Shown here in pieces: positions 12,683 through 44,406 of a DNA stretch of 64,000 nucleotides; positions within the stretch are counted from its first letter, which is position 1, and every line of letters starts with the position of its first letter. The position numbers were made by a program, and so were the translations under genes. Origin of the DNA: Branchiostoma floridae. Its lineage: Eukaryota > Chordata > Leptocardii > Amphioxiformes > Branchiostomatidae. The notes beneath the pieces are model-generated. The model saw only the letters and a list, made by a program, of their open reading frames with translations. It was not told the DNA's origin and did no database searches. The stretch is taken from positions 15,624,246 through 15,688,245 of the forward strand of contig NC_049983.1 of NCBI RefSeq assembly GCF_000003815.2, given 5' to 3'.

Positions 12683-12820
12683 TAGTAGTCGTCCCCTCTG
12701 CTGATTTCAGTATTCTAGATGTGTTTGTCCAATGAATACCAGGCTATGTAATACCTGGCAAGCTGCAGTACTGGTAAGAGGTGCTAGGGGGCAGCACTTG
12801 CTAGTTTTCCCCCAATGTTT

Positions 12821-32623
<19,803 letters not shown>

Positions 32624-32983
32624 GTTGAAAATGGCGTGATGAGGGACACACTGTCACGGTCTACAGACGCCACCTAACAGTTTTATGATGAACTGCAGTA
32701 CCTGCCCACATCGTATAGCTGCACGTATGATTTTTAACCGCTAGATGACGCTGTTGCACTGTCATTCAAACGGTCCACAGAGTCAAACTCAAAGTTGTGA
32801 TCTTCAAGTAGATGCCGCAGTGGGACCTCTTCATCTAGCGGAGAGGACAGAAGAGACTCGGGAGCTATGATATGTCTGGAAACCATGCCCAGACTATATT
32901 TTTGTGGCCCTTCTGCGTTTCTACCTCTCTCTACAGCAGTACTTTTTCTTCTGGCAGTCCAAGCGCCAAGAGCCCAACATACG

Positions 32984-33100
32984 TGTTGGACGCCCGTTTG
33001 AGGCACTTGACATGGTCACGTAAAAAAAAGATTAAAAAATTGCGGTGGGCTAAATCAGGCTGTCAAAGGTGTCCTCGTAATCCCAACGAGTTGTTCTATC
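32984..33100 (+). repeat. Left terminal inverted repeat of the foldback element
   Basis: Starts TGTTGGACGCCCGTTTGAGG and ends GAGTTGTTCTATC; complementary to 38162-38277. Confidence 0.92.
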
Positions 33101-33566
33101 TGCCTTGTGAATCTCAAGCGATGGACTTTTACGAGAAAGTATATATTTAATGTCAAAGTTGACCGATTTTCGACAGCTTTTACCTATGGTTTCGCCATTG
33201 TTTTCAAGCCGAAATACGCACCGTATGGCCATGGGGGTTTCGGGGTGTCCGCTTAGTGGGCGAGGTTCAACTGTTTCCGGGTCACGCTATACCGTTGCGG
33301 CAGTCACTCGGGACCTCACTCGGTAGTGTACACAAGTACTTTTGATGGTGCTGTCAGCGTTTTATCATGTTACGAAGTAATATTGAAATGTCTTTGAAGT
33401 ATAAGACAGCACTATGATCTGTAAGGTGTTATTCCAATAGGTTGCGTCGTGGGTAAAGTGAACTGTAGGTAACGTTATCCGACGAAGGCTTTTTTGCATC
33501 TGACTGTTAACTGTTGAAGATATTAGATACATTGCTCGCGCCTGACTGAGGGATTAACTAAGATTA

Positions 33567-34385
33567 GAACAGTATATAGCTAATTAATAGCGAAAAACGT
33601 GTTCAGAAGAGAAACTGTGCCAATTTGAATGACACATCTAAAGGACCGTTGTGCGCTGCATTAAGTGTATATAGCTAACTAATAGCGAAAAACGTGTTCA
33701 GAAGAGAAACTGTGTCAATTTTGATGACAGACTTACAGAACAGTAAGAACTATAACGTTATGTAGCTACATGTAATAGCGCAAAACGTGTTCAGAAGACA
33801 AAATGTGTCAATTTGAATGACACACTTGCAGATAGCGCAATAAGAACTGTACATAGCTAACTCATAGCGGAAAAGCGTTCAGGAGACAAACTGTGTCAAT
33901 TTGAATGACACACTTACAGGTAGCGCAATAAGAAATGTATATAGCTAACTCATAGCGAAGTGTAACGTGATCAGAAGACAAACTGTGTCAATTTGAATGA
34001 CACACTTGCAGATAGCGCAATAAGAACTGTATATAGCAAACTAATAGCGGAAAAGTGTTCAGGAGACAAACTGTGTCAATTTGAATGACACACTTCCAGG
34101 TAGCGCAATAAGAACTGTATATAGCAAACTAATAGCGGAAAAAGTGTTCAGGAGACAAACTGTGTCAATTTGAATGACACACTTGCAGATAGCGCAATAA
34201 CAAATGTACATAGCTAACTCATAGCGAAGTGTTACGTGTTCAGAAGACAAACTGTGTCAATTTGAATGACACACTTGCAGATAGCGCAATAAGAACTGTA
34301 TATAGCAAACTAATAGTGGAAAAAGTGTTCAGAAGACAAACTGTGTCAATTTGAATGACACACTTGCAGATGGCGCAATAAGGAT
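33567..34385 (+). repeat. Left subrepeat array, 9 units of 87-94 bp
   Basis: Each unit carries 'GTATATAGC.AACTAATAGCG', 'GTGTTCAGAAGACAAACTG', the core TGTGTCA-N7-TGACACA, and 'CTTGCAGATAGCGCAATAAG'. Cores start at about 33616, 33710, 33803, 33891, 33984, 34071, 34162, 34251 and 34342. Confidence 0.92.
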
Positions 34386-35269
34386 CAATTTTGCACACGT
34401 TAAACAGCGCTTTTCTAATTGTGGGTGATATAGATTGACACAGTTGTCCCCCGGAAAAACGTTTTTCATTTTTAAGACACGGTTCAAACATCGCTTACAA
34501 AGGTGTCAGACAAATTCACACAATTTCCCTCCAGAAAAAGTCGTCCGCCATCAAGACAATTTTACACTGATTTCACATCGTGTTTCATAGTGTGTCATAT
34601 GAAATAACAGTTGTCCTCCTGACAAGGTTTTCTGTCATTTGATACAGTTGTCGTCCTGACCGTGAGGGTTTTCCGTTTTGTGAAATTTTAATAAGTTTTA
34701 AAAAAACTTGTTAATTGACACAGTTGTCGTCCCGACCAAGTCTTCCATCAGTTTAATACTGTTTAATCATCGCACTAGTGTGCCATACTATCAGTGACAG
34801 TTGTCCACCAAAGTTTCCGTCATGAGGCAGTTTTATACTGTTTAACACTCGGTTACTAATTGCAAAGCCGTCCTCCTGACAAAGTTTTCTGTTATAAACT
34901 ATTGTGTCAATTAATGTGACAAACTAGCAAACTGAATAGATATGCCTAAATCGTATAATCATTCGATTGAAACAGTTTTCGGCAGAGCGAGTTTTCCGTC
35001 ATAAGATAGTTATTATGCGTTTCAAAAGTGTGTCATATGATTGACACAGTTTTCAGCTCAGACAGCGCAGTTACTAGATTTGACAGTTTACTTGAACAAG
35101 TTAGTATTTCAGTTACTTTAAACCCTACCATGGTCCAAACTCCAGTAATCAGTTGTTAATTGATATGAAATAACCGCACCTAAAGTCATATATATACGAA
35201 GGAACGCCATTTAGTTCGTAAGAAGGGACCTTAGAACTTGTCTGACACACTTGCAGAAAAGCGCTGCCT
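34386..35269. repeat. Central region of the foldback element
   Basis: About seven decayed units with 'GACACAGTTGTCC.CC' and 'GACAAGTTTTC.GTCAT' motifs at ~90-120 bp spacing. They are clearly related to, but far more diverged than, the arms. No gene. Confidence 0.6.
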
Positions 35270-37745
35270 GAACCGCGCTATTATGTAAGTGTGTCATTCA
35301 TATTGACACAGTTTGACTTCTGAACACGTATTTTGCTATTAGTTAGCTATATACAGTTCTTACGGCGCTATTATGTAAGTGTGTCATTCAAATTGACACA
35401 GTTTGTCTCCTGAATACGTTTTCGGTATTAGTTTGTTATATACAGTTATTTGGGCGCTGTCTACAAGTGTGTCATTCAAATTGACACAGTTTGACATTTG
35501 AACACGCATTCCGCTTTAAGTTAACTATATACAGTTCTTACAGCGCTATTCTATGATGCATTGTGTCATTCAAATTGACACAGTTTGTCTCCTGAACATG
35601 TTTTTCGCTCCTAGTTAGCTCTATACAATTCTTACGGCACTATCATGTAAGTGTGTCATTCAAATTGACACAGTTGGACTCCTGAACACGTTTTTCGCTA
35701 TTAGTTAGCTATATACATTTCTTTCAGCTTTGTTCTATAAGTGTGTCATTCAAAGTGACACAGTTGGACTCCTGAACACGCATTGCATTTTAAGTTACCT
35801 ATACAGTTTTTTTTACAGCGCTGTTCTATTAATGCATCATTCAAATTGACACAGTTTGTCTCCTGAACACGTTTTTTCGCTATTAGTTAGCTGTATACAT
35901 TTCATTCAGCTTTGTTCTATAAGTGTGTCATTCAAATTGTCACAGTTTGTCTCCTGAATACGTTTTCGCTATTAGTTTGCTATAGACAGTTCTTTGGGCG
36001 CTGTCTACAAGTGTGTCATTCAAATTGACACAGATTGACATTTGAACACGCATTCCGCTTCAAGTTAACTATATACAGTTCTTACAGCGCTATTCTATAA
36101 TGCATTGTGTCATTCAAATTGACACAGTTTGTCTCCTGAACACGTTTCTCGCTATTAGTGAGCTATACACAGTTCTTACGGCGCTATTATGTCAGTGTGT
36201 CATTCAAATTGACATAGTTTGTCTCCTGAACACGTTTACGCTATTAGTTAGCTATATAAAGTTCTTTTAGCTTTCTTTTAGCTTTGTTCTATAAGTGTGT
36301 CATTCAAATTGACACAGTTTGACATTTGAACACGCATTGCGCTTTAAGTTAGCTATATACAGTTCTTACAGCGCTGTTCTATGAATGCATCATTCAAATT
36401 GACACAATTAATTTGTCTCCTGAACACGTTTTTCGCTATTAGTTAGCTATATACAGTTCATTCAGCTTTGTTCTATATTATTATGTTATTTGGGCGCTGT
36501 CTACAAGTGTGTCATTCAAATTGACACAGATTGACATTTGAACACGCATTCCGCTTCAAGTTAACTATATTCAGTTATTACAGCGCTATTCTATAATGCA
36601 TTGTGTCATTCAAATTGACACAGTTTGTCTCCTGAACACGTTTTTCGCTATTAGTTAGCTATATACAATCCTTACGGCACCATTATGTAAGTGTGTCATT
36701 CAAATTGACACAGTTTGACTCCTGAACACGTTTTTCGCTATTAGTTAGCTATATACATTTCTTTCAGCTTTGTTCTATAAGTGTGTCATTCAAAGTGACA
36801 CAGTTGGACTACTGAACACGCATATGCATTGCACTTTAAGTTACCTATATACAGTTTTTTTACAGCGCTGTCCTATGAATGCATCATTCAAATTGACACA
36901 GTGTGTCTCCTGAACACGTTTTTCGCTATTAGTTAGCTGTATACAGTTCATTCAGCTTTGTTCTATAAGTGTGTCATTCAAATGGACACAGTTTGTCTCC
37001 TGAATACGTTTTCGCTATTAGTTTGCTATATACAGTTCTTTGGGCGCTGTCTACAAGAGTGTCATTCAAATTGACATAGATTGACATTTGAACACGCAAT
37101 CCGCTTCAAGTTAACTATATACTGTTCTTACAGCGCTATTCTATAATGCATTGTGTCATTCAAATTGGCACAGTTTGTCTCCTGAACATGTTTTTCGCTC
37201 CTAGTTAGCTATATACAGTTCTTTATAATACGGCACTATCATGTAAGTGTGTCATTCAAATTGACACAGTTTGACTCCTGAACACGTTTTCCGCTATTAG
37301 TTAGCTATATACAGTTCTTTTAGCTTTGTTCTATAAGTGTGTCATTTAAATTGGCACAGTTTGACACCTGAATACGCGATTACTTAATAGCTATATACAG
37401 GTCTAACATCGCTGTTCTATAAATGTGTCATTCAAAGTGACACATTTTGTCTCCTGAACACGTTTCTCGCTATTTGTTAGCTACATACAGTTCTTACGGC
37501 GCTATTATGTAAGTGCGCCATTCAAATTGACATAGTTTGTCTCCTAAACACGTTTATCGCTATTAGTTAAGCTACATACAGTTCTTACGGCGCTACTATG
37601 TAAGTGTGTCATTCAAATTGACACACTGGTTTGTCTCCCCAAGGAGGTCTCCCGAACACGTTTTCCGCTATTAGTTCCCTGTATACACTTCTTACAGCAC
37701 TGTTCTATAAATGTGTTATTCAAATTAACACAGTTTGTCTCCTGA
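35270..37745 (-). repeat. Right subrepeat array, 27 units of ~90 bp
   Basis: Opposite orientation to the left array. Cores TGTGTCA-N7-TGACACA start from about 35290 to 37712. Some units show GCATCATTC or GTGCGCCATTC mutations. Frames running through it are periodic artefacts. Confidence 0.93.
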
Positions 37746-38161
37746 TGTCTACGAGAATACCAGTTAGTTCGTTCGGAAGGGACATTACAACCGTTGCAGA
37801 TTCGCAACGTGGGCCGAGACGATACGAACAAACACAAACTTAAAAAACGTTCTGCAAGTTCAAACATACTTTCGCCAAGAGTCCCTTAACAAACCTAATT
37901 TAACAATATGCATAAGCCTGACTTGAATCCTCCTCTACCGAACCTAGCGCAGACTGAGACCGTCAAGATACCTGGTGACCCGCGTTCAATGACCTCACTC
38001 GTACGACCCGGAAGTATATGATCGTAATCGGTTGCACGGAAAACCCCATGCAGTGCGAAATCGAGGCCAAAAACAGGCATAAAGAGCCAGTTTGAAGGCT
38101 AACTTTGACTCTTCAAATCTCATCCCGAAATAATATTTGAATCAACACGAGTACTGTAGGC

Positions 38162-38277
38162 GATAGAACAACTCGTGGGGATTACGAGGACACCTTTGAT
38201 AGCCTGATTTGGGCCACCGCGATTTTTTAATCTTTTTTTACGCGACCATGTCAAGTGCCTCAAATGGGCGTCCAACA
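38162..38277 (-). repeat. Right terminal inverted repeat of the foldback element
   Basis: Reverse complement of 32984-33100, ending GGGCGTCCAACA. Confidence 0.92.
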
Positions 38278-38814
38278 TTCGTCCGGGCACTGCCATCATG
38301 GGACCTTAGCTTCCTTCACCACGTAACAATCTGCATATGTTGACTGAATTTCATATCAGCGCTCCCTCAATAATAAACTCTATCGCTCGTGGAAGAATGC
38401 GAATGATGCTAGGAGAATTTTTATTAAAGGTGTGTACAGAACAGGTTTCAAGTTACTAGTACTACTTGATCTTGTCAGTTGAGGTGACGTCTACTAGGAA
38501 AATAAGTCCATGGCAGTGCTTGGCAAAAAAGTTTAGAGGTCTAAGTTTAAGTTCACATTTTTCACAATCTGCTGCAAAATGACATTAGATACTAACATAC
38601 TAACTAAAATATTGCGATCGCTCTTTGAATGTCACGTGACTAGGTCCTAAATCATAGATAAAATTGATCGAGACACACCGGCTATTCTTTGATACTTTAC
38701 AGGTGGCCAGTAAATCATTTTGTTTGTTTATCAGGATTTGCCCAGCTTTTAAAGTGAACGCCACAAGATTTTGAAACTCTCGCCGTCTTGCCGTGAGAGG
38801 ATATGTTGACAAAT

Positions 38815-39580
38815 GAGAACATAACGTAAGGATTTATTGATTCTTGTACAAATGAATTTATCAATATTTAACACACAAAATCATGCACACTAAGAAAGTG
38901 TTTTCCGACTTTTCCCACGATTGGTTTTGAAAACTTTCATGTCATGAATGAAACATTCGACCGATTAAGATTTCATCATCCCAAATCCATCAGTATAGTC
39001 ATTCTTATCTACTGGAGACTAAACTTAAAATTGGCGGGAACTTTGGAGAAACCGTCGCGTCTGTTTTCTGTCAGCGTCATGCTCTCCGAGCAGATGTAAG
39101 GGTCCGGCACAGTTTCGATGTTTTACATTTAGAATTAGTACCGTCTTTCGAGTAGTCTCATTTTAATCTTTAGGAGGCCAAGAGTTAAATATGAGATCAT
39201 AACATACCGATTTATTGATTCTTAATTCAAAGAATCTTACTAACAATACACCCGAAATCATGCACACCCAGAGAGTGCTTTGTGCTTTTCCCACGATTGG
39301 TTTTGAAAACTTTCATGTCTTGAATGAAACATACGACAGATTAAGATTCTATCACCACAAAATCCATGAGCATATACATCCTTATCTGTGCAAGACTAAA
39401 CTTAAGTTTGAAAATGGCGGGAACTTTAGAGAAACTGCCGTCTGTTTTCTGTCATTCCGTCATGATCTCCAAGCAGATGTAAGGATCAGGCAAAGTCATT
39501 ATGTGTTACATCTGTTTTTGACAATTCATACGTCTTCCTAGTGCTCTCATTTTAGTTTTCAGGAGGCCAAGAGTTGAAAA
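38815..39580. repeat. Tandem duplication, period 378 bp
   Basis: Copy 1 (38815-39192) and copy 2 (39193-39580) share 'GAGA.CATAAC', 'TCCCACGATTGGTTTTGAAA', 'TGGCGGGAACTTT.GAGAAAC', 'GTCTGTTTTCTGTCA' and 'AGGAGGCCAAGAGTT'. Divergence is moderate. Frames in it are not conserved. Confidence 0.88.
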
Positions 39581-39620
39581 GGTGCAATACCAGAACATCG
39601 TTGCAAAAACACACCTCAAA

Positions 39621-39843
39621 CACTGCACTTGGGGCACCGGCGCGTCACTGCGGGGTTCGTTCACCACGACACTGTTGTGTTATGCTCGCCAATATTTTAT
39701 AAATTACATAGTGCGTAATACGTAAAGGTATGACTTAAAAGACAACAAAATGCACAAAACGTAAGAAACTTCGTTCTTCATCTTCAATCCGTTGAGTAAT
39801 CTTTCGAACCCCGCAATGACGCAACGGTGCCCCAAGTGCAGTG
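39621..39843. mobile_element. MITE, CACTGCACTTGGGGCACCG family
   Basis: CACTGCACTTGGGGCACCGG faces ACGGTGCCCCAAGTGCAGTG, with inner CGGGGTTCG/CGAACCCCG. A second copy is at 47104-47322. Confidence 0.88.
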
Positions 39844-40093
39844 AAATGTCAACTTAACATCTACTAGAAGTTTATCTCTCTACACATCTCGTGATTTGGC
39901 ACGGACAAGACAGTAGTCTGTAACAGCTGCCACTGCAGTACGTTTCTACACGTATATCTGGGTCAGGAATGCGCGTCGCTTGTTTGTTTTGAGCCAAAGA
40001 AACTGGCAGACGACAGATAAGGGTGAATCCAGCCCTGATCTGGTAGATAAGGATATTTACCTGCTTATCACATCTACTACAAGGGACAGTTAT

Positions 40094-40332
40094 GCCCCCT
40101 TTCCACTTTGACGGCGCTCTCGTCGCGCTCTCTCTGCGACCTATAATTTGACATATCGCTCAACGAATTGTGTAGAAAAGAACGAATCTTTTTACATTTT
40201 GTGTGCTTAGTAGTATTCTCGGTCACATTTTTACATTTTGTATGATATACCTAGTGTGAATGCGAAGGTTACACATATCCTATTTAGGTCGCAGTGAGAG
40301 CGCTTCGCGACCGCCGTCTAGTGGAAAGGGGC
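40094..40332. mobile_element. Inverted-repeat element with GCCCCTTTCCACT termini
   Basis: GCCCCCTTTCCACTTTGACG faces GTCTAGTGGAAAGGGGC. Inner GCGCTCTC/GAGAGCGC and TAGGTCGCA/TGCGACCTA pairs extend the fold. Confidence 0.8.
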
Positions 40333-40696
40333 CTAAAGTCTGCGACCTCAGTTAGAAAAAAGGGGGGCACAACTCAAATAAACTTTATATGCGTATGATC
40401 ATAAACGCGGTAGCCCTTTCAGGATTGTAAACAAAACTACAATTAGTTGTTACTTTGCGTACATTGCAGGCGACGCTGTTTCGAAAATTAGTAGGTAAAA
40501 AGGAAAAAAAAAACTATGGGTATTGGACAGGCTAGAACTGTATCTTCAGAGCTGTTAGGACTTAGCCTTGGTCACACATAGCCAACATTGGCCTTTTGAC
40601 CTTCTCTAGACCATAGTGGTAATAGGAGTTAACCCCTGTCATACATAGCCGGCCATGGTCTCCAAACATTCTCCAGACCATGCTGATTCATGTAGG

Positions 40697-40858
40697 AGTT
40701 CCATACGATGGCATAAGATAGTTATAAACTGGCCAAGGAGTGTAGTCAGCCAAGAGTTGTATATTTGTCATGTAGCGAAACATACTCCTAGGCCCGCTTT
40801 ACTCCTCTGACAGCTTTTGATACTATCTTATGCTACCGTGGGATCTGCTTGGCGATTA
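40697..40858. mobile_element. MITE, TAATCTCCAAGCAGATC family, left end decayed
   Basis: The right end GGGATCTGCTTGGCGATTA is nearly intact and the internal 'GCATAAGATAGT' segments are present; the left terminus is lost. Confidence 0.75.
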
Positions 40859-41074
40859 GAAGGTCCAGTCGTGAGCACATGTGCTTACGATCGGCTTTTG
40901 ACAGTCAAGGCTGCCAGGTGGTTATAAATTGTGAAGAATTTAATTAAGTTTGGAATTTTAAGCCATGCAATCTTTCTTGTATGCAATTAGAAGAGCGGAC
41001 TGAAGCTAGAAAAAATGGATTCAAGGCTAACTGCCAACTCAACAGCGACCTTGCCCTTGGTTGCGGAGATTGAG

Positions 41075-41255
41075 TAGTCTCCAAGCAGATCCTACTGTGC
41101 CATAAGATAGTATCAAAGCTGGCCAAGGAGTATAGCCGGCCAAAGGGAGACAAACGGGCACCTCCGGTCGCATAAACACTCCTAGGCCAGCTTCCCTCCA
41201 CGGCTGGCAGCTTTTGACACTATCTTATGCTACCGTAGGATCTGCTTGGAAATTA
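41075..41255. mobile_element. MITE, TAATCTCCAAGCAGATC family, perfect 9-bp target duplication
   Basis: Ends TAGTCTCCAAGCAGATCC and GGATCTGCTTGGAAATTA. GAGATTGAG flanks it on both sides (41066-41074 and 41256-41264). Confidence 0.92.
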
Positions 41256-41311
41256 GAGATTGAGCATGTCTTGGGAACGTCCTGTATGTGTGACAAGGAA
41301 TTCGTTTTTGT

Positions 41312-41459
41312 TAATCTCCAAGCAGATCTTGCTGTGGCAAATGGGAAGGACTCCGAAGGAGTTTAGCCGGCAGAGGAGTGTTATTGGCCACTGCGAATAA
41401 CACTCCTCTGTCGGCCAAACTCCTTCCCATTTGCCACAGCAAGATCTGCTTGGAGATTA
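41312..41459. mobile_element. Near-perfect palindromic MITE of the same family
   Basis: Arms of ~64 bp pair with two mismatches and a 10-nt insertion in the left arm. Termini are TAATCTCCAAGCAGATC and GATCTGCTTGGAGATTA. The internal sequence differs from the 41075 copy. Confidence 0.9.
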
Positions 41460-43189
41460 GTTTTCATATGGAGTGAACAGAGAAAAGCTATCAATATCAA
41501 TGCAGGCATTGTGCGGCGGACATTTGAATACAAAATTACTTTACACAGTGGTACAGACGATCCAACAATTCTTTATTTGTAGAATATTCACACCATGATA
41601 CCAGTTACTGACTTGCACTGAATTTCAATAGACTGAATTACTTGATATTCAATGTTCAAACAAAAAAAATGTACTTTTTCGAACAGTTTTGTTCTGCTGA
41701 TAAGAAATTTGCAAGGTTAATATATAAGAACAGCGCACAAGTTTGCAACATGTTATGCTTAAAGGGACTTCTTTTCCGACATCGTATCTATTAAAATGAC
41801 CAATTCTTCATTTGACACCATTAGAAACATATACCAAGAAATAAGCCACTATTGGCTATTGCACAAGATTGGTCATTAAAGCTCGTGTGTTACGCCAAGG
41901 ACGTCAAACCGGCTATACAGATACAGATACAGAAGCTAGCCGTGCATCATAGAAGGACGGTCATACCGGCTATATAGACACAGATAAAGACAGTAGTAGC
42001 CTGATCACATTCGCCGTTAGACTGTCGTACGGTCGAAAACTGACGTCATTCGTGCATGTGTTGTATAAGATTTAGTCTTCTTATGGAAAAGACGGTCTTC
42101 GATCACAGTTAGCAGTTGGTTCTGTCACAACCTGCTTGGAAAATTTAAGACATTAAATCCGTACAACGGCCTTTGACGAATGTGACCCGTGTAATTGATA
42201 TGCAACAAGATGATAACTAAAATTGAACAAAGTTTCCGGTTTCTTTATTAATCGTAACGCTAAAATTTCACGATTTCACCATCAAACATTTCGTAGACAA
42301 TCCTTGAAATATAGAATCGAACAATGTACCGGATACCCAACATTTAAACATTTGTCATAAAACGAAGAAATACAATATTTTCTGTCGCACACATGTAACG
42401 TTACCATCTTGTACTATAACCGAAAAAAAAATCAACCAGCTGAGGGGAGGTCAAGAAAAGCTATGGCGTTAGTGTGGGAGTAATTTTGATCTGTTTGGCA
42501 TATTGCCTTGTTGGGAATGAAATGTATCATCTCTAAATGTAGATGTGTATCTTTCAACTTCGTAATATTTCTAAAATGAATACGTTTTTTTGGCTGTATA
42601 CATATTGACAGTACGGGCAAGTTTGACACTACATGACATCGTTTGTAGTAGAATATGATAAAAACCATAAAAATTATGAGTAAAACAGAAACGAAGAAAC
42701 AAACAAGCAAACAAAGAAAAATTGGAGTGAAAACGAAATTCATTACATTTTTTGTATTTCATTATTTTCAAAGATGCAACATAACATTGGCTTTTGCTTA
42801 CTTAAATGGCAGAAACATTCGAAATTCCGATATTAGCGACTTCTTATAATAATATTGCACGTTCTGCAACAACTATACATAATTTAATACAGAACACTCA
42901 CGGTACAGAACCCACTGAATCGTCATTGATAAGCGACAAAAATGGAATTTTTATGACTTTTGACTTTATAAATTCAATACGATCCACGATGCAGGAGTAG
43001 GCATCCAAAGACGACAAACACACATAACGTACAAAAGTCACCTCTTAAACCCGTGATCAACATGAAATGTCTTCAAACTTCCTATATTTTTGGCCAAAGA
43101 ATGGTTACCTCAGGCCCATCGCCTCGATGAAAAGGGGCATCATGATTGAGCGACTTCGGCGGCAGATTTATCTATAGCGTCTATAGTGG

Positions 43190-43448
43190 TAGAGTGGATT
43201 TATTCCTCAAGCTACCGACACACTGCAGTCGTCCCACAGTAAGACATCTGGAGCCACATAGTTCAAGTTTTGAACTTTTATTCAGCCCGTCGGCCAAACC
43301 AATTTTGTTATGTGCAGCTTCTTCAGTGGCTAGAGGCTAAATAGGCTGAATAAAAGTTAAAAACTCGAACTATGCGGCTCCAGATGTCAAACTGAGGGAC
43401 GACTACATTGTGCAAGATGTCAGTAGTATGAGGAATGAATCCACTCTA
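43190..43448. repeat. Large palindrome / inverted-repeat element
   Basis: TAGAGTGGATTTATTCCTC faces GAGGAATGAATCCACTCTA. Inner 'ACATCTGGAGCC.CATAGTTC' and 'TTTTATTCAGCC' segments also pair, giving arms of over 100 bp with mismatches. Confidence 0.85.
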
Positions 43449-44109
43449 CTATATACTAGATTTATCTAAAGTGTGATCAACATTACCTCACATTACAAAG
43501 GCCTATTACCTGGTTACATCTGTCTAAAGGCACATCACGATCATAGGAAGAAAAGAGCCAAAAGGCTGATGAACATTAAGTTGGTCATTTTCGTCAGTTA
43601 TTATTTTTTGACAAAAGGCAAGCTCTCCTGGTTTGTACACAGACAAACAAAATAAAATAAAACAAAATCAAAGACATCTGTAAAAGCTGACATATAACCA
43701 TGTTTTCCGGTGAGTCTAAAGAGTATGGTTCTATCTATCTATTCTTTGACAGGAACAACACTAAAACGTTACTTTTGGTTTCAGCTACGACAATCTACAG
43801 ACATAAATTGAGAACAAACGTATCTACACTTGAAATTATGCACATTATCACCCCTATTCTCTTTGTGTGTTGAAATAAAAAGAGTTGCACCTTCCTAATA
43901 ATGAACTACCATCACTTAGGAACTTTTTTTGAAGTCCAATACACAAGTGGTTAGAACTAATATTGAAGTTTCACATTCCCGTCGCCATTTCAAAAAGGCT
44001 GCAGCTAAAAATGAGGCTACCATCTACCTGGACAGCTGAGCTACATGCTTCAGTACTTCGAACGCAGAGGATATTCTATCTCTCAAATAAATATACGGAA
44101 ACAAAGATT

Positions 44110-44115
44110 TTTATT
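44110..44115 (-). promoter_or_regulatory. Candidate polyadenylation signal for the GPCR gene
   Basis: Minus-strand AATAAA, 292 nt beyond the receptor's stop codon. Confidence 0.35.
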
Positions 44116-44406
44116 CCATTCCTAACGCATATATTGTGTATGGAATACCGTTTTTAAATATGATATCTTCACATCGCGTCAGACAATCACAAATCCCCCA
44201 TATATTTTCAAAGAATCATACGATCTTTGTTTACAAACACAAGGTATCAGTTACTCAAGTAACTGGAAATTGAGTGAAAGCGGCTAGACGTGGATAGAGC
44301 ATTGAATGATCTCTGAGACGTCTGATATTTTCCAATTTTTCTGAAATTCTTGAGTAACTGTCACCTTATCTTACTACCGGATGTCTAACCTTCATCGATG
44401 ACTAGA

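Larger units (their letters stand above)
32984..38277. mobile_element. Foldback-type transposon, 5.3 kb
   Basis: Terminal inverted repeats of ~117 bp (32984-33100 and 38162-38277) begin TGTTGGACGCCC and differ by about seven substitutions and one indel. Inside lie diverged flanks, then tandem ~90-bp subrepeats in one orientation (33567-34385, 9 copies). A central region (34386-35269) has further, more decayed repeats. The same subrepeats then run in the opposite orientation (35270-37745, 27 copies). Inverted arms built of tandem subrepeats match the foldback elements known in flies (FB) and sea urchins (TU). No transposase frame is visible, so it is non-autonomous. No clear target duplication was found. 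Confidence 0.85.
38278..44109. other. Intergenic region between the foldback element and the GPCR gene
   Basis: No coding exon is recognised. The stretch holds a 378-bp tandem duplication, six inverted-repeat elements (listed separately) and AT-rich unique sequence. Confidence 0.5.

Noticed and set aside
33567-37745. Regularly spaced palindromic repeats resembling a CRISPR array
   Set aside because: The supposed spacers are themselves conserved copies of one unit, the array inverts midway, there are no cas genes, and the context is animal.
34059-37867. Open reading frames through the foldback subrepeats on the minus strand
   Set aside because: They encode periodic translations of the 90-bp unit and are interrupted unit to unit; no domain is visible.
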